DNA from: an uncultured bacterium
GTDB taxonomy: Bacteria; Patescibacteriota; Saccharimonadia; Saccharimonadales; CAIOMD01
Length of the DNA stretch: 17,599 nt
Assembly (NCBI GenBank): GCA_903880655.1
Contig: CAIRQE010000016.1
Coordinates: 1 to 17,599 of the forward strand
Direction of reading: 5' to 3'
A program made the position numbers and the translations under genes. Below, piece by piece: positions 1-5,783 of the stretch (position 1 is its first letter; each line of letters starts with the position of its first letter). The notes under the pieces are model-generated. The model ran no database searches, had not been told where the DNA came from, and was given only the letters and a program-made list of their open reading frames with translations.

Positions 1-1035
1 AACACTGGGTCAGCGACAGGTGCAACTCTCCGAATTAATCTTATTCCATACAATAAACGTTCTATAACGGCACCTGTCCTAAAGGCGCAGCTTCAACAGC
101 AACTTGATAAAAAATTAAGGGAGGTTGCAGCCGACGTTGAGCTTGAAGACGTAGCAGGCCCAGCGGGCAACTTCTCTGTTCGGATTCTAACTGACGATAG
201 AGCTCAGGGGTTTGCGTTTGCAAATAATTTGAAAAGCTATCTTTCAACAGTTAACTTGAAGCGTCCGAGCGGAGTCAGCTCTCGCTTTAAATCGGTAACG
301 ATTAGTGACCCTAGTATTTACTATCGGGCAGATGGAAAGGGATATATAGCAGTAACAGGGTTATTTAAGGATTCTGATACCACTACCCTAGATAATTTGG
401 CTCAAGCAGCGGTAACTACACATTATTCCAATGCGGATTTGGCTAAATATGGGCTAAAACGTTCCCAGATAAATTATTATCTTGGCTTCGAAGGGCAGAA
501 TCAAAACTCATTCAAGGTGCTACTTTATGCTTTCCCGGTAGTTCTCCTAGTTATTTATTTACTCTTAATCCTACAGTTCAGGTCATTGGTTCAACCGTTA
601 TTGATCTTCATAGCGATTCCATTTAGTCTTTTTGGAATATCCCTTGGTTTATACCTTTCAAATAATGCCTTTAGTTTCTTCGGTCTTCTTGGTTTCTTCG
701 CGCTACTGGGATTGAGTATTAAAAATACTATTTTGCTCACAGACTATGCAAACCAAGCTCGGAGACAAGGATTCCAGCCAGTCGAATCAATGGCACTGGC
801 ACTTGAACAACGCTTTAGACCACTCGTTGCAACCAGTATAATTGCAATTATTTCATTAACTCCTTTAGCGCTCACTAATCCCTTTTGGCAAAGTCTCGCC
901 GTTACACTTATGGGAGGGCTACTTTCGAGTACTATCTTGGTACTTGTCGCTTTCCCTTATTATTACTTGGGGGTTGAATTCTTGAGAATTCGAACAGCAA
1001 AATTTTTCAAAAAAAAGTTTTCAAAAAAATCGTAG
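1..1035 (+). CDS. RND-family efflux transporter permease, C-terminal part (5' truncated)
   Basis: The reading frame is open from the first base to TAG at 1033-1035, giving 344 visible residues; the start lies upstream of the window. It matches the C-terminal third of an AcrB-type RND permease. A periplasm-side/porter-like domain fills roughly residues 1-170. About five membrane segments follow, starting near residue 170 with a VVLLVIYLLLILQF stretch. The segment LGLSIKNTILL (around residues 237-247) corresponds to the family motif LSAKNAIL, whose lysine belongs to the proton-relay network of AcrB. RFRPLVATS is the conserved loop before the penultimate helix. The protein ends in a short lysine-rich cytoplasmic tail. 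The family exports drugs or lipophilic compounds using the proton gradient. Substrate is unknown, and in a presumed monoderm CPR cell it may act without an outer-membrane partner. The downstream FKBP gene has its own promoter-like sequence. Confidence 0.88.
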   Translation, partial: NTGSATGATLRINLIPYNKRSITAPVLKAQLQQQLDKKLREVAADVELEDVAGPAGNFSVRILTDDRAQGFAFANNLKSYLSTVNLKRPSGVSSRFKSVTISDPSIYYRADGKGYIAVTGLFKDSDTTTLDNLAQAAVTTHYSNADLAKYGLKRSQINYYLGFEGQNQNSFKVLLYAFPVVLLVIYLLLILQFRSLVQPLLIFIAIPFSLFGISLGLYLSNNAFSFFGLLGFFALLGLSIKNTILLTDYANQARRQGFQPVESMALALEQRFRPLVATSIIAIISLTPLALTNPFWQSLAVTLMGGLLSSTILVLVAFPYYYLGVEFLRIRTAKFFKKKFSKKS

Positions 1036-1077
1036 TTGATAATGCGACATATTATTAAGCCAGGCTTTTGTAATCAC

Positions 1078-1086
1078 TGCTATAAT
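1078..1086 (+). promoter_or_regulatory. Extended -10 promoter for the FKBP gene
   Basis: TGCTATAAT is a perfect extended -10 element (TGn plus TATAAT). No good -35 box is seen 16-18 bases upstream, as is usual for extended -10 promoters. Transcription would start near 1093, leaving a leader of about 17 bases that contains the GGGAG ribosome binding site before ATG 1110. Confidence 0.55.
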
Positions 1087-1109
1087 CAGAAGGTATAAAG
1101 GGAGAAAAC

Positions 1110-1658
1110 ATGGCATCAACAACACCTCTCTACCAGAGGATTATAACTTTTACGTTAGCTATTCTTTTTCTAGCTTCGTCATTTGGAATCGTTGCATATT
1201 ACATAATGTCAAACAGTAGCAACACTGCACAGGAAGCGGCCGTTAAGGAGGCTATAACTAAACAAACTAATCAAGCAAAGGGGCCTAAATTGCAGGGAAC
1301 ACAATTACAAAATTTTACACCGGACGCAAACATTACTGCGCTTAAAATTGAGGACACTGTTGTTGGAACTGGAACAGCAGCGCAAAAAGGAGACACTGTT
1401 ACTGTGCAATATACTGGAGCAGTTGCTGCTACCGGAAAAATATTTCAAAGTTCATATGACAGCGGAGCTCCAGCTCAGCTCAGCCTAAATCAGGTTATTC
1501 AAGGCTGGTCAGATGGAATTCCAGGAATGAAAGTTGGCGGCACAAGGCGATTATTTATTCCTGCAGATCAAGCGTATGGTGCGAATAGCCCAAGCCCAGA
1601 TATTCCCGCTAACGCACCCTTAGTTTTTGATGTAGTGCTAATTAAAGTTGGAAAATAA
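1110..1658 (+). CDS. Membrane-anchored FKBP-type peptidyl-prolyl cis-trans isomerase
   Basis: This 182-residue protein has a signal-anchor helix at about residues 11-33, a polar linker to about 90, and one FKBP domain at 92-182. Family landmarks are VQYTG (99-103), the substrate-pocket segment VIQGW (129-133), GMKVGGTRRLFIP (139-151), AYG (155-157) and IPANAPLVFDV near the end. These are the residues lining the FKBP active site. The predicted role is catalysis of proline isomerisation during folding of exported proteins, outside the membrane. The ATG at 1110 is chosen because GGGAG lies a few bases upstream and the anchor begins immediately after. It is the first gene of a same-strand group with a glutaredoxin, thioredoxin reductase and fasciclin protein, all plausible in extracytoplasmic protein quality or redox care. 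Activity is inferred from family. Confidence 0.92.
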   Translation: MASTTPLYQRIITFTLAILFLASSFGIVAYYIMSNSSNTAQEAAVKEAITKQTNQAKGPKLQGTQLQNFTPDANITALKIEDTVVGTGTAAQKGDTVTVQYTGAVAATGKIFQSSYDSGAPAQLSLNQVIQGWSDGIPGMKVGGTRRLFIPADQAYGANSPSPDIPANAPLVFDVVLIKVGK

Positions 1659-1699
1659 CCATATATAGCGTAATCAATCCGCTAATGGTACTATTAGAC

Positions 1700-1723
1700 T
1701 ATACAAAGTAAAGTTATACAAAG
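1700..1723 (+). repeat. Tandem 9-bp repeat TATACAAAG upstream of the glutaredoxin gene
   Basis: TATACAAAG occurs at 1700-1708 and again at 1715-1723, 15 bases apart. Both copies contain TATACA, which resembles a -10 box. The second copy runs into the AAAGGGA ribosome binding site of the glutaredoxin gene. It could be a duplicated promoter -10 or an operator half-site pair, or chance in AT-rich DNA. No convincing -35 box is seen. Confidence 0.3.
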
Positions 1724-1733
1724 GGAAAAAACT

Positions 1734-1982
1734 ATGGTAAAAGATATTACAATTTATACGACGAATACCTGTGTTTATTGTGTGATGGTGAAGAAGTGGC
1801 TTGGATCCAAGAACATTTCATATAATGAAGTGAATCTTGACGTTAATCCAGAGCGTGCTCAGGAACCTGTAGATTTAACAGGTCAGCTTGCTGTTCCGGT
1901 AACTGTTGTTACGAAAAGTGATGATTCTAAAGAAGTAATTGTTGGGTATAATCTTGCTAAGCTTGCTCCAGCAGTAGCATAG
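1734..1982 (+). CDS. Glutaredoxin-like protein, YruB-type
   Basis: This 82-residue thioredoxin-fold protein has the redox motif CVYC at residues 13-16, a cis-proline region in LAVPVTVV (about 52-59), and a C-terminal IVGYNLAKL element. That element resembles the YruB-family pattern VGFDxxKL, in place of the GGxDDL glutathione-binding motif of classical glutaredoxins. The family transfers electrons to disulfide substrates. Without a clear glutathione site it is most likely reduced by a thioredoxin reductase, and trxB begins only 20 bases downstream. The start ATG 1734 is preceded by AAAGGGA about eight bases away. No signal peptide is seen, so it acts in the cytoplasm. Possible partners are ribonucleotide reductase or peroxiredoxins, neither visible here. 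NrdH is an alternative label, but the NrdH C-terminal SGFxPD motif is absent. Confidence 0.87.
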   Translation: MVKDITIYTTNTCVYCVMVKKWLGSKNISYNEVNLDVNPERAQEPVDLTGQLAVPVTVVTKSDDSKEVIVGYNLAKLAPAVA

Positions 1983-2002
1983 GGAAAGAACTGAGGCGGT
2001 AG

Positions 2003-2938
2003 GTGAAAAAAAATGATTTAATTATTATCGGAGCAGGTCCTACTGCTCTAACTGCAGCAATCTATACTACTCGTGAGGACATCGATACTGTTCTTATAGA
2101 AAAAGGGGCAATCGGGGGTTTGATTGCGACCACTGATTGGGTAGATAATTATCCCGGCTTCGTCGATGGTATATCCGGACTTGATATGGCTGATCGATTC
2201 CAGAAGCAGGCCGAAAGGTTTGGCGCTGTAATAGAACTTGATGAGGTCCTAGGCATTGAGCCAATTGATGAATTAATATCCGTAACTACCACAAGTGGCG
2301 AACGATTTGCTAAAGCTGTATTAATTGCCACAGGAAGTGATTACAAAAAATTAGGTATTCCTGGCGAAGACACTTATTACGCCCGCGGGGTGCATTACTG
2401 TGCAACTTGCGACGGCGCATTTTATAGAGGAAAAAAATTAGTTGTAACTGGTGGTGGTAACTCAGCAGTTCAAGAAGCACTATTTTTGACTAAATTTGCA
2501 ACACATATTGATCTATTAGTTCGAAGTACACTTAAGGCAAGTGATGTGCTACTGCATGAGCTTGAAAAAAACGACAAGATTACCGTGCACTTAGGAGTAA
2601 CTACTGATGAAATTATTGGCGACGAAACAAGAGTTCATAAAGTTATAGGTACTGATGCTACAACAAAAAAGAAAGTTGAATTTGAGACAGATGGAATCTT
2701 TGTCTTCATTGGTCTTAAACCGACAGCTGAATTTTTGCGTTCTACGGGAATTGAGTTTGATTCAATCGGCTTTATTAAGACTGACGAGAATTTAAGAACA
2801 AAGATTAAGGGCGTTTTTGCAGCAGGAGACGTAAGAAGTGGCGCAACAATGCAGGTTGCTAGTGCTTGTGGCGAAGGAGCAACTGCAGCCCTACGAATAA
2901 GAGAATATCTGGAAGGACATTCTCAGCAAGCAGCATAA
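2003..2938 (+). CDS. trxB: Thioredoxin-disulfide reductase (FAD/NAD(P)H flavoprotein)
   Basis: The protein has 311 residues, the normal length for a low-molecular-weight thioredoxin reductase. It shows the N-terminal FAD Rossmann motif GAGPTA (10-15), the redox-active pair CATC (133-136), the nucleotide-binding motif GGGNSAVQEA (150-159), and the C-terminal FAD motif FAAGDVR (272-278). It should transfer electrons from a reduced nicotinamide to the neighbouring glutaredoxin-like protein or a thioredoxin. The NADPH-specificity motif HRRxxxR of E. coli TrxB is degenerate here (VRSTLKA, about 173-179), so cofactor choice is uncertain. The start is GTG 2003, preceded by GAGG (1993-1996) at good spacing. 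It is probably co-transcribed with the glutaredoxin gene, and the fasciclin gene follows after 2 bases. Confidence 0.93.
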   Translation: MKKNDLIIIGAGPTALTAAIYTTREDIDTVLIEKGAIGGLIATTDWVDNYPGFVDGISGLDMADRFQKQAERFGAVIELDEVLGIEPIDELISVTTTSGERFAKAVLIATGSDYKKLGIPGEDTYYARGVHYCATCDGAFYRGKKLVVTGGGNSAVQEALFLTKFATHIDLLVRSTLKASDVLLHELEKNDKITVHLGVTTDEIIGDETRVHKVIGTDATTKKKVEFETDGIFVFIGLKPTAEFLRSTGIEFDSIGFIKTDENLRTKIKGVFAAGDVRSGATMQVASACGEGATAALRIREYLEGHSQQAA

Positions 2939-2940
2939 AA

Positions 2941-3510
2941 ATGAAGAAGAATTTTTTTTTGTTCTTCCTTATTTGCGTAATTATTGGCGGAATCGTCTTT
3001 GGTTTTATTTATTTTACTAAGCACAAGTCGCTTAACATAAACACGGTAACTACCACCCAAAGTTCAGCTAAAGATCCCATAAGTGATCAAACCGTAGAAG
3101 AATTATTATCCAACTATAGTGATTTATCGTTGTTTACTAGCTTACTTAAAAAAACAAATCTAGATAAATTATTATCGGAAAAAGGTCCATTTACCGTTTT
3201 TGCGCCTACTAATGAGGCCTTTAGCTTTTTACCGTCAGGATCTTTTACTTACTTACAGCAGCCACAAAACGGCCTTATCTTAAAACAGTTTTTGAAATAT
3301 CAGATAGCTCAAGGAAATATTACGACTAATCTTATGTCAAATAAGGCCCATCTTATAAGCTTAAATGGGCAGGAATCTGTTGAAATCACCGACAGTAATA
3401 ACTTCTCAATTTTAGACGCTAAAGGTAATAAAACGCTCATACTTAAATCAAATATACGGGCAAAACACGGTGTGATACATATCGTAGGCAGTGTGCTTTT
3501 GCCCCAATAA
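2941..3510 (+). CDS. Membrane-anchored fasciclin (FAS1) domain protein
   Basis: This 189-residue protein starts at ATG 2941, two bases after the trxB stop. A longer frame reaching back into trxB is possible but would put 25 polar residues before the anchor. An N-terminal hydrophobic helix (about 4-26) anchors it. No good lipobox is present, so it is not a lipoprotein. A single FAS1 domain follows (about 48-189), with the two family landmarks GPFTVFAPTNEAF (82-94) and HGVIHIVGSVLLP (176-188). FAS1 domains are extracellular adhesion modules, so a role in contact with a surface or host cell is plausible but inferred. Codons 4-7 form a run of nine T (2952-2960). No Shine-Dalgarno site is evident, and translation is likely coupled to trxB. 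The gene ends exactly where the convergent minus-strand gene ends (3511). Confidence 0.88.
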   Translation: MKKNFFLFFLICVIIGGIVFGFIYFTKHKSLNINTVTTTQSSAKDPISDQTVEELLSNYSDLSLFTSLLKKTNLDKLLSEKGPFTVFAPTNEAFSFLPSGSFTYLQQPQNGLILKQFLKYQIAQGNITTNLMSNKAHLISLNGQESVEITDSNNFSILDAKGNKTLILKSNIRAKHGVIHIVGSVLLPQ

Positions 3511-3876
3511 CTAGTTAGACGGGACGATAATTCCTATATTAAATTGACTGATAGTTTTGAATTTTTTTTGTGATTCCGCTCCGGGTGCATTGGGCAGTAT
3601 ATTTTTTGTTGCGTCAGTACCGCAATAAGAAGCGTAGTCGGAGTGAGCGTTATCCTGTAGATAAGCAGTTATATCGTACACCGATGCAGTTACAAGAATC
3701 CAACAATCTTTTGAAGAATTGTGCGCTTTAAGCTCCTGGAAAGTTATTTCTTGCACCGTTCCATTATTTTGATAATCAACACTTCCTGTATTCTTTAGGA
3801 TTGAATAAATACCTAAAGTGATCCCCAAGAGTATCACAACAGTTGCTATGAAAATAATTTTATTGCGTTTTCTCAT
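3511..3876 (-). CDS. Membrane-anchored cytochrome b5-fold protein with altered heme-ligand motifs
   Basis: This 121-residue protein has an N-terminal membrane helix (about 7-27) and a cytochrome-b5-like domain (about 42-118). Recognisable are ITFQELKAHNSSKDCWI (44-60), VYDITAYL (66-73) and CGTDAT (85-90), which match the bacterial cyt-b5 pattern. The usual first heme-ligand motif HPGG is replaced by AHSD (His78 remains). The region expected to hold the second axial histidine reads NAPGA (96-100) with no histidine. It may bind heme with one ligand, bind a different molecule as MAPR-type members do, or be structural. The start ATG overlaps the stop of the upstream diesterase gene by one base (TAATG), with GAAGGA (3886-3891) nine bases before it, so the two are coupled. 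Function is not known. Confidence 0.8.
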   Translation of the reverse strand: MRKRNKIIFIATVVILLGITLGIYSILKNTGSVDYQNNGTVQEITFQELKAHNSSKDCWILVTASVYDITAYLQDNAHSDYASYCGTDATKNILPNAPGAESQKKFKTISQFNIGIIVPSN

Positions 3877-4523
3877 TAATCTAGGTCCTTCAGTAAGTCT
3901 ATCCTATCACTGCAAATCTTTATGTCTTTAGATAGGTAGAGGAGCAAACGCGCCCATGATTTGTTATTAACTGTATAAATAAAAAGACGAAGGCCTTTTT
4001 TCTTTATTCGATAATAACTCCAGGGAGCTAGGAACCATTTGCTCATCGAAATACCACCGAAGCCGTGTTTTTGAGTATTTTCTATAATTTTTATCGGATA
4101 ACCATGTTGCGCTAAATACATTCTAGATTTGTCTACCCCATGCTTGGATAATGCCAAAAGTGCATTAGGCAAAAAGCTGCACGCAAAACTTCCGGTATGC
4201 TTTTTAAGAAAAGGGGCTACGAATTCTGCGCTTTTTTTTGATTTTAGTTCAACAAAAAATCTCTCAGTTGTTATTGCCTGATCCAGCTCACGCAGCGTCA
4301 GTAAGTCAGTGTCCAATTTTTTTAATTCAATAAAGTTTGTTCTTGAAATTCTGTTACCACCAACAGAGGCATCATGATACAGTACCGCGACATTATCCTT
4401 CGTTACCCGAATATCGATTTCAATGTAGCCAGCGTTAAAGCTAGCGGCTCTTTTTATCGCAGCAATCGTATTTTCTTTTTCAAAATATGAGGCTCCCCTA
4501 TGTGCAACTAGCCATGGTTTCAT
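3876..4523 (-). CDS. Glycerophosphodiester phosphodiesterase family protein
   Basis: This 215-residue protein has the GDPD signature. HRGAS lies at 8-12 (catalytic His8, Arg9), ENT at 17-19, EID at 35-37 (metal ligands Glu35 and Asp37), the second catalytic His50 sits in LYHD, and Glu92 in FVELK. The C-terminal half includes the expected TVN element (IYTVNN). No signal peptide is seen. The enzyme hydrolyses glycerophosphodiesters to glycerol-3-phosphate and an alcohol, or may act on related lipid headgroups. It is slightly shorter than the typical 230-250 residues. The start ATG (4523-4521) has no Shine-Dalgarno site, but a TACAAT box sits eight bases away, suggesting a leaderless transcript. 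It shares its promoter region with the divergent pyrophosphatase gene and is followed in a coupled arrangement by the cyt-b5-fold gene. Confidence 0.88.
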   Translation of the reverse strand: MKPWLVAHRGASYFEKENTIAAIKRAASFNAGYIEIDIRVTKDNVAVLYHDASVGGNRISRTNFIELKKLDTDLLTLRELDQAITTERFFVELKSKKSAEFVAPFLKKHTGSFACSFLPNALLALSKHGVDKSRMYLAQHGYPIKIIENTQKHGFGGISMSKWFLAPWSYYRIKKKGLRLFIYTVNNKSWARLLLYLSKDIKICSDRIDLLKDLD

Positions 4524-4530
4524 ACTATCT

Positions 4531-4536
4531 ATTGTA
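4531..4536 (-). promoter_or_regulatory. -10 box of the GDPD gene, overlapping the ppa -10 box
   Basis: Read on the minus strand this is TACAAT (within TATACAAT), ending seven bases before the ATG at 4523. Transcription would therefore begin at or next to the start codon. It shares two bases with the plus-strand TATACT at 4535-4540. Confidence 0.5.
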
Positions 4537-4540
4537 TACT
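4535..4540 (+). promoter_or_regulatory. -10 box of the pyrophosphatase gene
   Basis: TATACT, with transcription expected near 4547. This leaves a leader of about 19 bases that contains the AAGGAG ribosome binding site (4555-4560) five bases before ATG 4566. It overlaps the divergent GDPD -10 box around the palindrome GTATAC. Confidence 0.5.
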
Positions 4541-4565
4541 AGATACAAAGGTAAAAGGAGTAACC

Positions 4566-5093
4566 ATGGCAGATTTCAATAAAGTACTTGAACCGGGTGA
4601 TTATTTGAACGGAGAAGTCAACACAGTGATAGAGATTCCTAAGGGATCTACTTTAAAAGTTGAGTGGGATAGGAAACGTGCTGCTTTCGTGCTTGATAGG
4701 GTTGAGCCCGCCATATTTGCAAAGCCAGTCAATTATGGATTCATTCCTGGCACAATAGACGAGGATGGCGACGAACTCGATACGCTTGTCGTGACCGATG
4801 AGCCAATACAAACTGGGGTATGGCTTAAAGCACGAGTTGTTGGCATACTAAATTTTGAAGATGATGGTGAGATGGACTATAAAGTTGTTTGTGTGCCAGC
4901 TGATGATCGACAGACAGGTGACAGCGTCAAGGGTCTTGATGATTTAGGCGAGAGATGGAAACAGCAGATTGTTCATCACTTTACGCACTACAAGGATTTA
5001 AAGAAGCCAGGTAGCACTAAGGTGCTTGGATGGGGCGATAGTAACGATGCGAAGAAAATAATCGCAGAATGTATTGAACGTTTTGGAAAATAA
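4566..5093 (+). CDS. ppa: Inorganic pyrophosphatase (family I)
   Basis: The protein has 175 residues, the standard length for bacterial family I pyrophosphatase. Landmarks are KPVNYGFIPGT (53-63) and the signature acidic cluster DGDELD (67-72) that binds the catalytic magnesium ions. A second acidic stretch, DDGEMDYKVV (99-108), corresponds to the conserved DxxxDxK region. The last signature position is Thr instead of an aliphatic residue, a mild deviation. It hydrolyses pyrophosphate in the cytoplasm, driving nucleotide polymerisation and activation reactions. It has a strong AAGGAG ribosome binding site and its own promoter. The last 20 bases overlap the predicted start of the Nudix gene, consistent with translational coupling. 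Confidence 0.96.
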   Translation: MADFNKVLEPGDYLNGEVNTVIEIPKGSTLKVEWDRKRAAFVLDRVEPAIFAKPVNYGFIPGTIDEDGDELDTLVVTDEPIQTGVWLKARVVGILNFEDDGEMDYKVVCVPADDRQTGDSVKGLDDLGERWKQQIVHHFTHYKDLKKPGSTKVLGWGDSNDAKKIIAECIERFGK

Positions 5094-5526
5094 TATCACA
5101 AACACAGAAGCAGCAGAGACTACGCTAAAGCATTACCGAGTAGGTAAAGTATTCTTAGAAAATGAAAACCATGAAGTACTTCTTCTCAGAAGAAGCAAGA
5201 CCGCTCCACATCGAGCCCTCAAGTGGGATCTTCCAGGAGGATGGGTTGAAGATGATGAAACCCCACTTGAAGCCTGCAAGAGAGAGTTACTCGAAGAAGC
5301 CGGTATAACACCTAAAACTATTAAAATAGTTGAAGAGGTTATCGAAAATCGAGAAAATGAAATTCTTCATCGATTCTACGCAAAAGCATCAGTAGTAGGC
5401 TCAGTAGTTAAATTGAGTTACGAGCATGATACATATATCTGGGTTACCCATAAAGAATTTCTAGATTATATGAAGCATGCGCCCTATGCGACTGTCTACT
5501 CACAGCTATACCCATTGCCAGAATAA
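5074..5526 (+). CDS. Nudix hydrolase
   Basis: This protein of about 150 residues has a perfect Nudix box: starting at Gly56 in GGWVEDDE and ending in RELLEEAGI (70-78), it satisfies Gx5Ex7REUxEExGU. Upstream LLLRRSK and WDLPGG are typical of the fold. Such enzymes hydrolyse nucleoside diphosphates linked to another moiety, for example oxidised NTPs, ADP-ribose or dinucleotides; specificity cannot be read here. The start is uncertain. There is no in-frame ATG before the domain, and the only candidates are TTG 5074 and TTG 5083, both inside the end of ppa. Translation is therefore probably coupled to ppa. Pairing with pyrophosphatase makes sense because many Nudix reactions release pyrophosphate. 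Confidence 0.9.
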   Translation: MNVLENNITNTEAAETTLKHYRVGKVFLENENHEVLLLRRSKTAPHRALKWDLPGGWVEDDETPLEACKRELLEEAGITPKTIKIVEEVIENRENEILHRFYAKASVVGSVVKLSYEHDTYIWVTHKEFLDYMKHAPYATVYSQLYPLPE

Positions 5527-5626
5527 AAGTGTTCATAACATCTTCTAATTGTGCTTGACTGGCCATGATTGCTTATGGTTAAGTGTATTAAGTTCGATAA
5601 AAACAAAAAGATCTAAAGGATATCAT

Positions 5627-5704
5627 ATGAATGTAATGCGAAGAGTTGGCCTTGTCAGCGGTTTGCCGATGCTTGTTTTGGCGATTTTTATAGCCACAAA
5701 ATAA
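5627..5704 (+). CDS. Possible 25-residue hydrophobic microprotein
   Basis: An ATG at 5627 opens a 25-codon frame ending at TAA 5702-5704. AAAGGA at 5615-5620 is a good ribosome binding site, six bases upstream. The peptide begins MNVMRRVG and continues as one hydrophobic stretch (LPMLVLAIFIA), with two arginines on the N-terminal side, as expected of a tiny single-pass membrane protein. It is the only frame with such a signal in the region between the Nudix and GAPDH genes. It resembles no family I can name. It could be a genuine microprotein, a leader peptide for gap, or the remnant of a decayed gene. Confidence 0.4.
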   Translation: MNVMRRVGLVSGLPMLVLAIFIATK

Positions 5705-5719
5705 TATAATAATTAAGTA

Positions 5720-5748
5720 TTGAGCAAATTAAGATAAGCATATACAAT
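5720..5748 (+). promoter_or_regulatory. Promoter of the gap gene
   Basis: TTGAGC (5720-5725) and TACAAT (5743-5748) are separated by 17 bases, an ideal spacing for a housekeeping sigma factor. Transcription would begin near 5755, leaving about 29 bases of leader. An alternative TATAAT lies at 5705-5710 without a good -35 box. Confidence 0.55.
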
Positions 5749-5783
5749 ATGTCTATATTTGTTAATTTCTTGGGGGGCTGTAT

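Noticed and set aside
1659..1690. Inverted repeat CCAT...AGCG / CGCT...ATGG after the FKBP gene as a terminator
   Set aside because: The stem is interrupted by a bulge and no T tract follows; at most it is a weak RNA structure.
2866..2940. Longer fasciclin reading frame starting inside trxB
   Set aside because: It would add 25 polar residues before a clean signal-anchor that begins right after ATG 2941, and it overlaps trxB by over 70 bases with no ribosome site.
5552..5583. Hairpin TGGCCAT...ATGGTTA after the Nudix gene as a terminator
   Set aside because: The stem includes two G-T pairs, is short, and is not followed by a T run.
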